Shown here: piece after piece, positions 42,801-56,346 of the stretch
How the letters are laid out: each line of letters opens with the position of its first letter
Position numbering within the stretch: the first letter of the stretch is position 1
Assembly: GCF_009870125.1 (NCBI RefSeq)
Contig: NC_046679.1
Span: forward strand, 21,452,001 to 21,516,000
Origin: Drosophila pseudoobscura
Lineage: Eukaryota; Arthropoda; Insecta; Diptera; Drosophilidae
Length of the DNA: 64,000 nt
Reading direction: 5' to 3'
The notes under the pieces: generated by a model
The model's input: the letters and a program-made list of their open reading frames with translations, nothing else
The model's database searches: none
Told to the model about the DNA's origin: nothing
Position numbers and translations under genes: made by a program

Positions 42801-45800
42801 GACGAAGAATTTTTTGTGTGTGTGGAACGACGACGACTGTTTGAGATTCGAGACGTGCCTGGCTTTGTGTGTGGCGGAGAATCGAGAATCGAGAATCGGA
42901 GGAGAGTCGCCGAGTGCAGTGCACATTCGAGTGTGAGATATTGGAAAGCTTCTTAGAATACCGATTGCCAGAGGGGGAAATCCCCCAGCCATGCCCATCC
43001 GCACGTACCAGTGTTTGGATCTTATCATCGCCCCCTCCCCCTTAGCAGTGGCTCTAATCTAATACGTTGAAAGATGATCTTGATCCGTGCTCAATCGCTC
43101 TTTAAGCGGCATCGTATCTGCTGGGATGCACCATGCCCCATGCCCCATGCTCCACTTTCACACTCCACTCTTGCCCCTAATTGCATGCAGCACACCTTGA
43201 TGACTCCCCGATGACTCCCCGATGTCTGGTCATTAAGGTCCGTCTTACTAACATAAATACTATACTTGGTGCATGCCTCTTCTCCTCCTTCTCCTTCTTC
43301 TCCTTCTACTGCCATCGAATGGCAGGGCAGAGAGCAAAGAGAGCAGCGCTTGCCCCCTGAGACCTGACCTATGAGCTTTGTTTTTGTCTCCCTCTCTCTC
43401 TCTCTCTCTCTCTGCCATTTGCTTTGCTTTTGTCTTTGGATTCGCATTCGTTTCTCCCGTTCTTGGCTTTTGCTTTGTGTTTTTCTGGTTTCTGGCTCTC
43501 GTCTTTCATCGCTTCGTCGCTTCATCGCTTCATCGCTTATCTTGTGGTTCGATTCGTGCGGTGTTCTTACTTTTTGGGTCTTGCTTTCTTTTGCTTTGAA
43601 AATTGTTCTTTTAGTTCAGAGAATCACAGAGAAAATAGACAAAATAGACAACCCCTCCCTTGTAGATGGAGCATCGTTTCCTCTGTCCCGTATGATGCCC
43701 TTCCATACGAGACGTATCAGTGATCTCCCTCCCACCCACAGCATTGCCTTAGCAGTGCATTCCGTTTCATTCCATTCCATTCCATTCCTCTTCTCTTTCC
43801 ACTGTGTTCCCCTTGCATTTCCCTTTGGCTTAATTTAATTAAAACTTTATTTCAGTTTCAGGTGGCAGGTGGGTTGAACTTGCCCCAACTTTTGTGGCAT
43901 CTCCAGGAAGTTGCATTCTTTAGCTGTAAAGTAAATCCCAGGCAGGCGGGCGGGCAGGTGCGGGGGGAGCTTTTCCACTAGCCATAGAGAGCTTTGACCA
44001 TTGTAATATTAATTCAATTCTAGAAACGACACTTGCCACACATGCCCCAACGACAAGCGGACAAGCGAACAACCGAACAACAATCGCCAGGCAGCAGACA
44101 CTTGGGCGGGGGCACTGATTGGACGTAATTGAATTAAGACCAGCATTTTGCCATCATTTCGTAGTTACATCTTGGGTTCTGTCTCTGTCTCCGGTGGGGG
44201 GTCAGTGGGGGTTAAGCGTGTGCGTGTGTGTGTGTGTGCAGGAAGTCAACCTCGTTTTGGGTGCATGCCACACACCACACACTCGTGTGCCCGCCTCAAG
44301 GCAGCCTCTGAACTAGTTTTCGCACTGCCTGAAAGCAGAAAGCCATTTAGCAGAATTTCGAATTCTGATGTTGCCACACATGCCACACCTTATGCATTCT
44401 TAATGCACGAGTATTGCCTTTTGTTTACCTTTTCGGATGGGGTCGTGCATTTGCCTTTTGCCTCTTGCCTCTTGCCTCCATTTGTTTGCCCTGCCTTCGG
44501 GCTGCGAGTGGCAAGTGGCAAGTGTGCCGGTGCCACATTTGCATACAGATGCTACCTTAATATTTGTGTAGTATTTTTTCTGTAATTTGGCGAATGCACC
44601 CGAGATCTCTACTGCGCTTTGTCTACTGCCAAGTTCTCGAGGGAAAAACCAGTTTGTGGTGCCCGAAAACCCGCTCTCTAGGGGCATTCCCCGCTTTGTT
44701 TTATGATATGCAAATGAATTTAAATGAATTCGATTATCTGGACAGGCACAAGCAATTCGTAACTACAATATTCCCCACCTGAAAGCCGGGCTTAGGAGCT
44801 AAACCGTCTATTGCGCACTCGCCGGGGCTGGGATCGGGACAAAAAGGGTCTTGTCTGCCGGTCTGGAGCGAGTGGAGTCCCTGGGCTGGCGGTTAGCGGG
44901 GCAGTGCTAATCAATCAACTCCACAGACCAGACCTTGAACCCTTGGGGCTCCTCATCTTCAATTAGCACTCGTCATGGGTTGAGGGGAGATTCGCGAAGG
45001 CCGCAGAGGGGGAGAGCGGAGAGCGGAGAGCGGAGAAGACTTGACCCACAAAACAAAAGAAAGAGAAAGAGAAAAAACCAATTTCCGATAAGTTGCTCTC
45101 ACTCTGGAGAATGGAGATGGGGAAAGTGTCTTGGCGGCGGCTAATTTGTGAAAAGTAATAATTATAATGAATGCCGCAAAGAAAAAGTGCCAAAAAAAAA
45201 AGAGTTTGAATCGGATGGAAGCGTGGGAGAAATCTCTTTCCCGATAGAGAAGAGAAGAGAGAGAGAGAGAGAGAGAGGCAGCTCGCCGGGTGGCGGATTA
45301 TATAACGATCTGTAGCCTGGAGGCGGCAACGCCCACTAGAGAGAGGGGGAGAGGGGGAGAGAGAGAGAGAGGGGGGAGACACTCAATCAGTGACACTCTC
45401 CTAAGCGAATGGAGCGTGGAGCGAAACCCGTTTAGTGGCAGCCGCAGAGGGGAAAAACTTGTCTCGAAAAACGATCTGCCACTGCCACTGTGGAAATTGG
45501 AAATGTATCTGTGGGATGCGAAAAGTAAAAGTGCTTTGGTTGCACCTACTTTTGCTTTCTTTGGAGCTCCATTGAGGCGTGAGAGGGGCAGGGCAGGGCA
45601 GGTGGTGGTGTCGCGGCGGTTCTGCTGCAGATCGCTTACCTTGCGCAAAATTATTCGCTGCCATCGCTGCTGCTGCAACATTTGCATTGTTACCCCGTGC
45701 TCGCCCCTCCTTTGGCCCCTGGAGGCGGCGGATTCGTACGTAACTCCCCGCCCCCGCCCCAAAAACAACAATGAAGCCAACCACCAGCACATCATGAGTC

Positions 45801-46480
45801 ACGTCTGTCTAATGTCTAATGCATTCCCTCAAAGCCACTGCCGTGCGAGGGGCATGCGTGAAATGTTAACTCATCTCCGTCCCTGTCCGCCCCGCCTGTC
45901 CGCCTGGTGATGGAGTAACCTCAATTCGGTTCACTTTGCGGCTGCGCTGTGGCTGTAACTCTAGCGCCCCCCCCTCCCAGTCCCCCTCCCCGTCCTCCCT
46001 GGCCCCGCAATTAGCAAACAAACGAACAAAAAGACAACCAGCCAAACTAGTACACGTTACAGCAAACAACAGCCATGGATCGTGGATCGTGGATCGTGGA
46101 TCAGCCAGCAGCCCCAATGCTGTTGGAATTACCTTGCTTTTTTTCGGCCACAGTCAGAGCCACGTCCGGCGACAGTAGCGGCGGCAGAGGGCCCCAATTT
46201 GTCGAACGCTGAAATGCTGACATTCAAATCGGTTTTGGGCTCCAATCCAATGCGAAAGGGCAGCGCCACACCACATTTAAGAGAGGAATTTCCCCACAAT
46301 GACGAAACATTGCTCCAGATTGCCTCTGTGTGTGTGTGTGTGTGTGGTGTGGCATCAATCAAATCATGAATGGAGACACATCCATAAACCGCTTACTGCG
46401 ATGCCGATTGCGATTGCTCCAACAAAGGAGCACAAATTAAAAGCAAACCAAGCAAATTTGTCAGCTCCCCGAGACTTGTC

Positions 46481-46560
46481 GCTGGGGTTGGAGCTGGGGC
46501 TGGGGCTGGGGCTGGGGCTGGAGCTGGGGCTGGGGCTGGTGCTGGAGCTGGGGCTGGGGC
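46481..46560 (+). repeat. 6-bp minisatellite (GGGGCT/GGAGCT)
   Basis: About 12 degenerate units of GGGGCT with GGAGCT and GGTGCT variants in the non-coding region. Confidence 0.9.
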
Positions 46561-47340
46561 ACGCTCAGAGTTGACTAATTTCACGATTTGCAGGGAAACG
46601 AATTGAGGCACAAACAGTGAGGCGAATGGTGGCTGACCCAAAAACGGAGGGGGTGGGGAGGGGGGCGGTGGGGGCAGAATGGGAACATGAAATATGGCCA
46701 CAACACTAGATGGATATCTATCTACCCACGGGACATACGACGGGAATGTATATGTTGTACGGTCGTGCGTCGTGTTTGATTTGCATTTGTGGCAGGCCAC
46801 CTAATTGTTCAATTGCATTAATGGCGGGCACAATTATGCAGCACAAGTACTGCATACCCCTCCCCCCTCCCCCCATGCGCTGCAATTACAGGTAATTGCT
46901 GGAAGCATGCCCCACGACAGATAAGCGACAGAGACACAAAGACAGAGTCTCTAGAATGGACAAATGCTCGGCCATTTCGTGGTTTTTGGGTTAACTTGCA
47001 GGTTGCGTGGCCAGGACTCGTATCTGGGAGGACAGGACATGCATATCGGAACGATTTATGACCGAAGGATCTAATGGCCACCAACAAAGGAGGGACTGTG
47101 GCTTTCAATGAAGTGAATTACCGTGAATTGGGCATTGGGCAGCAGATGAAACATTGATAAATACACCAGAAAATGGAAAATGATGATTATTTACCCACAA
47201 ATACACAAAATTAATGAATCCAAAAGCTACTTTTGGAATTTGATTAGCCAACGTCCAAGTGGTTTTTTTCTTTTGGCTCGGTTCAACAAACGCCAAAAGC
47301 ACTGGCCCCAGCAAGGTCAACAATTGATGAATGATGAATG

Positions 47341-47375
47341 TATCTGTATCTGTATCTCTATCTGTATCTGTATCT
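47341..47375 (+). repeat. (TATCTG)n hexanucleotide repeat
   Basis: Five to six units of TATCTG, one changed to TATCTC. Confidence 0.85.
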
Positions 47376-50300
47376 ACGGCATTTGGCAGTGTTTGAAGCG
47401 GTACGCACACTGGATACGCAGAGGCAGCTTCCGATTGATGGATTTTGACTCCGAACTGGAGATTGAAGTTCGATTTTGAGTTTGGGAATTAATTTCGATT
47501 TCTTTTATAAACCCATTCTGCAGCCCCGAAAGTTCAGCCTCGGGGGGCAATCTTTGCGGGAAAGAAAGAAATTTATATACAAATTCGTGGCTATATAAAA
47601 CACACATGATATAAGCAAATTTTAAATGCAAATGAGTCATCGGCCAATAAGCCAAAAGCCAAAAGGCCAACACAAAAAGCCAACATCGATGGAAGGGAAT
47701 CTCAACGCCACAAAAGAATATCGAATGTGGAGTGAGAGATCAATGAAAGGAGGTGTGGTGTGGTGTGGAGTGGACTCGAATGGAGTCCATAAATAGAAAA
47801 TATAATAAAGATCAAATTCGCACCTGCCATTCGCTGGCACCTTCGCCGAGTGGAACCTCTAATGAATACTTCTTCAATAAACAGAGAGACGAGAGAGGCT
47901 TACAATACAGTTATGTGTGTGTCTCTTGCGGTAAATCACGAGCTCAAAACAAAACAAAACATAACAAAAACAAACAGCGTGCCACAAGCAGAGGCGCCTC
48001 TTGTCTTTGGCATTCCACTTGGTTGATTTCGGAGCAGCACACCAGACCCGCTTGCTATTTATTATTGATAAGCATCTGCCGCGGCTGCTGCCATTTTCCC
48101 TGGAACTATGTGGTTGTTCCTAGACTCCAGAGCAGATACGCAACGTAGCGTCGAGAGACCAACTATTAGAATTCCATGGAACTCCACACAGCATCTCCAG
48201 ATTTGGGTTAAGTCAGAATTGGCTTTTAATTGGGGAAATACCCACAGTATTACAGCCCATCATCTGATGAGGATCCATCGCAAGTCCGGAAAAACATAAA
48301 CCCCCCGCAGAGACTCTCCAAATGACTATCATTATCGCAAGATCATTCGGATGGCCGGGAGAAGCCTCCTCCCATTTCCACTCCACTTTTTGCGGCAATT
48401 GAAATGCAAGTGAAATCATAATTGCAAATCGAATTCGAGGCGAGTCGTTGCAGCTTTACTGGGCCGCAGAAACTGGTTTAAAATTCTTGCGCGATCTGCC
48501 ATAATCCTCGATCATCGGACGATCATCGGACAGTCAGCGTCATCGTTCTTTGGGTCTTTGGTCTTTGGTAAGCGCCCATTCAACGGACCATCAGACCATT
48601 CCATTCTAAGCCATTCGTTCATCCTCAGTGCGTGCTGCTGAAGCGGAAATGGTTCTACTCTGCAGCCACATTGCTGGTTGCCACATAGCCGCTGCCCCCT
48701 CCCCCACCCCGTCCATCTGCATCTTCTCCCATTACCCCATTTTCATGGCCATGAGATGCACTTGCCATGGATGCCTCTCCATCTCTCTGAGGAGAGTCAC
48801 GTTTCCAGCCGCAGACCCACAACACAACCTGCGGGCACTACTGTGGGTCTCATTTGGGTTAAGTGGAGGGTTCAGTACATCCAAAGTGCCTTTGTCTGCT
48901 CCCCTCCCCTGCCGCTGGCTATAGCGCACCCAGACGATATTGATTACGTGGTACTGTCTGCAGTTTTTCCATTAATGCAATCACCTAATAGGTGGAAAAG
49001 AAAATTGGTACGCTTCTCCATCTTCCATCATCTTTCCATACCACTCCAATTTGCAGCTGATCTGTGGCATATTTTTGGGGTTTAACATTTCAGATTAGTC
49101 ATTTTCTTAATTGAATTCGTGGCATACTTTTGGGCTGCACTAATATGAATGTACACAATTCGCAACATTCGCTAGCAACATCGCTTGGCAACATTTTATT
49201 ATTTCATTGCATACTTTTTGGGTGGCTCAGATGTAGCATGTAGAAAGCCATGTATAATTAACATGTAGAGCTCTTGAGCCACTATAAAATTCCTGATCTT
49301 CATCGAAATCGAGTTCTTTATTCATATTGTGGGTACTATGTGGCCTTTTTATGTTCGCTAGAATCTACTAAATCGATTGGTATTCATTTTAGCAAAATAT
49401 CATAAGAAAATCATTCGAAAAATACTCGATAAAGCTGCAACGAAATCAATTCAACTGGAACCCTCCCTCCTGTAGGCCGTATTCTGCTCCCTGCTCCCTG
49501 TTCTCGGGGGCAATCATTGGGGCATATTTTATGACTTACTTCTGGCCTCCACCTGACAACGATTTACCTTTACCGTTGGCTTCTTATCAGCAGCGGCAGC
49601 AGCAACAGTGACATTCAAAAAATATAAAAAAAAAAGAATTACAAAATATTGTACTTGTTGCGGTGATTTTTGCTCCCCCTCCCCCGCTCTCCCTTTGCTA
49701 CGTTTGTGTGTTTTGTTTTGTTGCTTAAACAAATCTTATCAGTGGCACGCACACACACACACACACACACGCACACACGTAGACGTATATAGAGAGATAC
49801 CATATGTGCGTATAATTGTGCTGAAATTATTAGTCATCCGAACGAATCTGAAGCTACGAAGGGAGTAGCCATGATTCTGGCCATATTTTAGGCCCGAAAC
49901 GAGTCCTCCTGCCCCCCCAGGGTAGAGGGAGGTGCCACACCTGCACCCCGCCCCCACTCCCACCCTGGCACCCAAAGGGAAATGTCATTAACGGGGGCTT
50001 TTAGCGTTAATTGCCATCATGGGATGGAAGGCTTACAGGCAGGGGAGGGAGGGAGGGGGTGCCACCTTGAGGCGGTGCGGTGGGTGGATTTGGGGTTGCA
50101 TGCAATCGGTAGATAACAACAACCCCATCGGGCCAGCGATAACCATGGTGAATGGAACACAATGGAACACTCCACTCCCCTGAGACACCCACCTACACCC
50201 GCACCTATTAATGTATTTATTTTTGTGTACGAGTTATTATTGGGAGTTGAGACGAGACCATGGGGCATGCCATGAACTGAACCCGCAGTTGAATGAACCC

Positions 50301-51011
50301 GCAACACTGCACCTCGTCGTCGTCGCCGCATGGAGGCGTCGGAGATGGTGATGGCGGCGGTAAACACTCTCTGACACGCCGATACTCTGATATTTTGACA
50401 CTCGAGTGGAATGAACTTTTGTGCGGTTCCGCTTCAATGGAGGAGAGTCCCAGAGAGTGGCAGCAGAACTTCAGAGTCTATATTTGTCCGTAATTGGGTT
50501 TATATTTAACCATATGCCCCTTTGCCCCCCTCTGAGCAAACACTCGACCTTGAACTTGAGGAGTGTGCGCCCCGACAGACCCGGAGGGGACTCCGGCATG
50601 TCAACGAACGTGTCTTAATGCGACAATAATTACACAGACCAGATACGGACAGAGCTCCGATTATAGAGAGGGAAAACTTTCCCTGTAGAATATTTGAACG
50701 AATGCCCATCGAACCTCGATGTAGGTTCCATTTCACACAAGAAACTAAACGGAATTCCCTCTCTTTTCTTTCAGCGAGTACTCTGGACAACATGGAAGCG
50801 AGGAATGCCCAAAGGAATGGCGAATGAATCGAGAAAAATGTATTTTTAAACCTTTGAACCCGCAAAACAGCAACAGAGCAACACTAGACTGCGTTTTAGG
50901 GCCCAAAGTAGAATTTTTCACTTGACCCACAGACCCAGACACGAGACAGCGAGTGCAACAGAGACAGCTACAGCGTTGAGTGTGAGTGTGCGTGTGCGAA
51001 AGAGAGACAAA

Positions 51012-54000
51012 ATGCGTGCGGGCCGTGGGCTAAGCGACGGCTTAGCGCTGGTCGTCGTCGTCGTCGTTTTGGCCACAATGCTGGCCGTAACGCAGGCACG
51101 TTTCATTGCGAAAAGAGAAACCAAAAACGAAACCCCTGGCAGTGGCATGGATGGTGCCACTTCCACAGCGACTGCGACTGCGATTGGCACTTCCATTGAC
51201 CCTGACATTGTTACAGCAGCAGCAGCAGCGCAAGAGACACCAAGTGTGGCAGTGGCAGCCACAGAAGAAGCTATAGTAAAACAGGATCCTGCCACCACAA
51301 CAACAACAGCAGCAACAACAACAACAACAGAAGCCATCCAAAAGATCACAGAGGAAGGAGCAGAGAAAGGCATTCAAAGGATCACAGAGGAAGCAGCAGA
51401 GGCGGGAATCCAAAAGCTCACAGAGGAAGGAGCAGAGGCGGGAATCCAAAAGATCACAGACGAAGGAGCAGCAGCCAATGCCAGTCGATCCACAGAGCAT
51501 GGTCGTTCCATGCAGGTCGTTGCATCCACCACAGAAGCCCAGCCACCCTCTCCTGTCACGCCCATGAAGCTAAGGGCACTGCCAAAGACCACGACCACGA
51601 CTACGACTACAACTACGACCACGACCACTGCTCTGCCGTTTGCCTCCAATGAGAATGCCATTGAAGAGTCCACGTCCGAGTCCACGATCCGCCAGCTGCC
51701 GGAAAAGCGGGCAAAATTCATTAGCGAAAACTCCACCAACGCCCAGCAGCTGATGCTCCCCAACACAGCGGAGGTGTGGAGTCTGGCGGGGATGAAGTCG
51801 GTGCCAAAGAGTCCTCCGATGGCTATGGAAATACCTACTTCCATGCCGGGAACTGCCACCACGATGGGGCCGCTTTTTATGCCTTCAAACAGCTCTGCCA
51901 CAGAGCTCACAAACGATATAGAGCCGCCGCCACAGAACCAAACGGAAGTGGAGCTCCACAAGGAGAAGAATCTCCTGGACTGGCAGCAGATCGCCATGAT
52001 GCAGTCCCCCTCCTCAATGCCCGAGAACCGAACGGAGTTTGCGGTCAGCACCACACTGGATGCCACCGAAGAGGCAATGCAGGGCACCACAGAATCGTTG
52101 GAGGAGCAGACGACACCTGCCACAAGGGAGGAGACAACAGTGGCTCCTTTGATAGCGGCAGGAGGTGGAGGAGGACTCAATCTGACAACATCACCCGAGC
52201 CTGTAGAAAACTCGACTGTGGCCAAGGCATCCTCAGAACAGGATGTGCTCACATCCACTGCCAGGCCAGAGACCACTACTAGTGTCCGTTCACCGGAGCT
52301 TGTGGCACAACAGCTGGCGGTTACAGAGGCAACCACATCTAAAGCGAATTTAACAGAAGGACATGCCCCTGCCCCTGCCCCTGCAACAACAGAAGAAGAT
52401 CCCACCGAAAAACTAGAGCTAACAACAGCTGCAATGGCAATTGCAACTGCCACTGGCACTGCCACTTCCAGCTCCACTTCCACAACTACAACGGAGTCAT
52501 CAGCCCCGTTGGCGGCCGTTCAACATGTGTCACCTGTGTGGGCGGCAGAGCCAGATCCAGAGATGACTACGGCGGTAATAACGACCACCAGCGATGAGGG
52601 TTTAAGTGGATTGAACGACGACGCCAGTTCCAGCCCCAGACCCAATCCCAATCCCAATCCCAACACAACTGAAATGGCAATGAAAGCAACGCCACCGCCA
52701 CCGCCACCGTTTAAGCACTCGAACGAAAGCGACGACGTCATCAATGTCTCCCCCAGCCCCAAGCAGGCACAGCCAGAGAGGCCCCACGAGAGGGAGCAAC
52801 AGCAACGGCAACGGCAAGAGGCGACCCCCACGACAACAGCAGTTAGTATTCGAGCGGCTGTCGAGGAGAGCGCAAGCACCAGCCCGACGACGACGACTAC
52901 GACGGTGCCGCAGTTCGAGTTAAGTGAACAAAAAACAGAAATTGTTATTGCCACAACAACAACAACAACAGCAGCAACAACTACGAGTACAACAACAACT
53001 GTGGCAACAACAACAACAACAACAACTGAAGAGGCAACGCCAACGCCAACGGAAATTGTCCAAATTAGCAATGAAGTGAATTTAGAAACGGCAACAGTGC
53101 CACCTCCTGCAGCAATAGATCCACAGAGAAAATCAAAGGAAGAACCCAAGGGAGCCCAAGATGCGGCCAATGACAAGAAAACCGATACAAGGGAGAACTT
53201 TGTGAACAACAGTGTGGGCCAAAGCATAACAGAGGCCAACGGAGGTGAAACACCTGCCGCAACGGCCACACAGGCTACCCCCCTGTTCAGTGACCTCGGA
53301 CCGAAGGAGAACACCGAACACGAATCCTCGCTGGAAACGAATAACATCGGGGAGGCGGCCACAACAACAAGCCAGTCCCTGGCAACAGCAACAACTGGGG
53401 CAGGGGCAGGGACAGGGGCAGCTTTGGACGGGAGGGAAGCAGGCAAAGCAGCAACAGGTGCAAAGGGACCTCCACTGTCGCCGTCGTCGTCGGATGAGCA
53501 TTACGATGAGGAGAACGACACTGGCAAAGGCCAACAACAGGTGGATGAAGTGCACGAAAAACAAGTTATTGAGGAGCCAGAGCAGTCGTTAGCCAAAAAT
53601 ATGGCAGGAAACGGCACAGCCACAACAACCACCACAACCACAACAGAAGACACAACCAGCAGCAGCAGCAGCAGCAGCACTACAACTGCAAAAACAACGA
53701 CTGAAATGCAACCGCCTTTGATATCCCTGCTGGATGATACCACAACAAAGCCAACAACGACCACAACGACGATCCCAACTCCAACAGAAGCCATCTCGAG
53801 CAGCAGCATTAGTCCACCGATCAGTATGCTGCCGGAGAACACAACCAGCATGCCACATCCTGTGGGTTCTGCCACCACCGAAGACCCTTTTATGCCTTCG
53901 ATCCTGCCCAGTGATACCGGAGCTCCGCCCATGATTATGGCTGCATTTCCCAACGATATGGGCAGTGGCGGCCAGGGCGGAGGCACCGACGTGAACGTGA

Positions 54001-56346
54001 TCATTGCCATCACGGTGAGCGTCATCGGAGTGGTGGCCTTGATCCTCCTGGTGGCCTTCCTCTACCTGATGCGAAAGCGCCAGAAGCAAATGTCCTATGG
54101 CCAGCGGTGCCGGCCCGTCAGCCTCGACGCCTACTCCCTGGACAATGTCTCTGTGCTGGGTAGTGTGCGGCGCAAGGGCCGGGACCTGCGTGCCTCGAAA
54201 CGCACCTACGGGAATGCGGCCTTCGACGATCCCTCGCTGCGGCACAATCTCCTGTCCGCCGTGGAGCTGGGAAAGTTTCTGGAGCGACGCTCCAGCATTT
54301 TCGAGGAGTTCAGGGATGTGCCGCAAATCATAGCGCGGGCGGACGAGGTGCCAGCGGGCTGTGAGGACAAGAATCGGTGAGTGACCCCCCCATACCCATC
54401 CCCATACCCCACCCACTCCATAAAGTTTATAATTAATTGATGGTTCCCATCATTGTTGTTGGATTAATAACTGACATATCTTCCTGCTTTTCCAAACCAA
54501 AACATCAACTCGAATGGAATGGTGACTCATCTTGGAACCGCAGCTACGCCAACGTGATTCCGCTTCCTGAGACGCGTGTGGTGCTCCAGCGACGCGGCGA
54601 TGATGACAAAACGGAATACATTAATGCCAATTATGTTCGGGTGAGCAAACAATGAAACGAAGGCGTCGCCGAGACAGAGAAACAATCAACTGTCGAGTGG
54701 GGGGTAACGATGCCCTTCCTTCCATCCCTAGACACATGAATGAGAGGCAGAGATGGGCCTCTGGATGGGCCTCTTGTGGGCTGTGGGCTGTGGGATGTCT
54801 GTCATCTCTTGCAGCGGCCGTTTTTCGGGACGAGCCTTGCATGACGAGGCGGCGAGGGCCTATTAAACATGGCGCCCCGAATAATTACACGCCTCATGAG
54901 ACTGGCCATGACTGTGGAATACTTGTAGATTCAGCAGTCTTTGTTTTGTTGCAAGAGCCTCCTCAATTCCACTCCACTCGACTCCACTCTGTGAGCAAGC
55001 AAATGAGCTTTAGCTTGAGCGAAAGGCAATGTAATGATCATGATAATTGCCAGCAAGAAGCGAAAGTTGTGCCGTCAAGCGGCAGCGAAGTGTAAATGCC
55101 CTTACATCACGAACCGTCGACTGTCGAATGCAGGACAGAACACACAGATCTCACCTGGACAGCGGAACACCCTCTGAGCTTCAGAGGGGAGTCGCAGTGA
55201 CGCGTGACGACTCGGAGGGAGTGCAATCATGCGACACAATGCACCTGGCGATAGCGCTGGCCCCCGAGATTTACATCGCCAGTCGGCATTCGGCAGTCGT
55301 GCGATTTTATGGCCGTTTATCAGAAATGCGCGCGCACAACTGCTCAACAAACATTCATTGAATGTGAGAGGGAGAGGGAGTGGGAGGCAGAGGCAGTCAC
55401 AACAAGTTTTAATTAATGGTTATGTCATTACTCACGCTATTCCCTTCCCCTTGATCTACAGGGCCCACGGGATGCCCCCAACTACTATATAGCCTGCCAG
55501 GCACCAATGGAGAGCACAACGAGCGACTTCTGGCGCATGATCTGGGAGCAGCAGTCGCGTGTGATCATCCAGGCCACGGACCTCAGCGAGAACGGAATCG
55601 AAAAGTGCGCCGAATACCTGCCGCCCTCGGCGACGCTGGACAATCACAGCAGCTATGGGGACTACCAGGTGACGCTCAAGAATCGAGAGGTCAAGGACAA
55701 GTACGCCATTTCCACGCTCATGCTGAAGCGGGTGGATGGCGAGGAGTGCCGCGAGCTGACGCACTACTGGTACAAGTGGCCAGAGGCGGGTGTCCCAGCG
55801 GAGGAGGCGCCCATCATTGCCATGCTGCTGGAGGCACGCTCCTCCCTGAAGTCGTATTGCCTGGAGCAGCAGGCCAGCGATCTGAAGGATAAGTCATCGA
55901 CGGCGGAGTCATCGGTGGATGCGGAGGCAGCTGGAGGCAAGGCTGAGGTGGGGAGCACCTCCTCCAGCAACGAGATTAATGGAAACGTGGGCAGCAGGGG
56001 CACAGCCACTCGCACCCAGCAGGGGTAAGTGTGGATTAATCCGGTGGCGTCTTGCATGGCTTGTTAATTGTTTCGTTTCTTTGTACCTCCCTCCTCCCCC
56101 CCGTTTAGACCGCTAACAGTTCATTGTTCTCCAGGTACGGGTCGTACCGGCACCATCATTGCCTCGGACATGGCCATTCGCAGCTTGGAGACACCCAAGC
56201 GGTCCGTGGACATTCCGCAGCTGGTATACTATGTGCGGCGCGGACGCGCCAGCGCTGTTCAGACCAAGGAGCAGTATGAATTTATCTACAAGGTGGCCAG
56301 CATGTACGCCACAAAGATCACAAATCTATCCAATAATGATAATTGA
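51012..56346 (+). CDS. Mucin-like single-pass receptor protein tyrosine phosphatase, 1420 aa
   Basis: Coding exons are 51012-54376, 54544-54640, 55462-56024 and 56109-56346. The ATG at 51012 starts a clear signal peptide (LALVVVVVVLATMLAVTQA). The ectodomain (about residues 30-993) is almost entirely Thr/Ser/Pro/Ala/Glu, as in heavily O-glycosylated mucins, and carries a 12-residue tandem repeat near residues 115-155. One transmembrane helix (about 994-1018, VNVIIAITVSVIGVVALILL) is followed by a single PTP domain: KNRYANVIPL, EYINANYVR, the WPD-loop position as WPEAGVP (E1262), HCSPGTGRTG with Cys1348, and QTKEQYEF. The usual WPD Asp is Glu and the signature Ala is Pro; about 50 low-complexity residues are inserted between them. 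Activity may be reduced. It may correspond to D. melanogaster CG42327, from memory only. Confidence 0.9.
54641..55461 (+). other. 821-nt intron inside the PTP domain
   Basis: Donor gtgagc at 54641, acceptor ctacag ending at 55461. No coding exon was recognised within it. It is far longer than the gene's other introns (54377-54543 and 56025-56108). Confidence 0.8.

Larger units (their letters stand above)
39808..51011. other. 11 kb without recognised coding sequence
   Basis: It lies between Elp1 and the receptor PTP. Apart from the Elp1 3' UTR at the left edge, the most likely content is the PTP's 5' UTR exon(s), large first intron and enhancers. A purine-rich block with A-rich runs at about 40700-41100 looks like a fly 5' UTR, but I cannot prove it. 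Simple repeats include CT at 43388-43413, GA near 45255-45276 and 45356-45372, and CA at 49749-49778. A GGATCGT run lies at 46076-46102, a 6-bp minisatellite at 46481-46560 and a TATCTG run at 47341-47375. No tRNA, rRNA or transposon protein was recognised. Confidence 0.5.

Noticed and set aside
51374-53446. Long antisense open frames (369 and 308 residues) across the PTP ectodomain
   Set aside because: They arise from the ACA/ACC/GCA-rich mucin codons read backwards and are pure Val/Ser/Ala low complexity.
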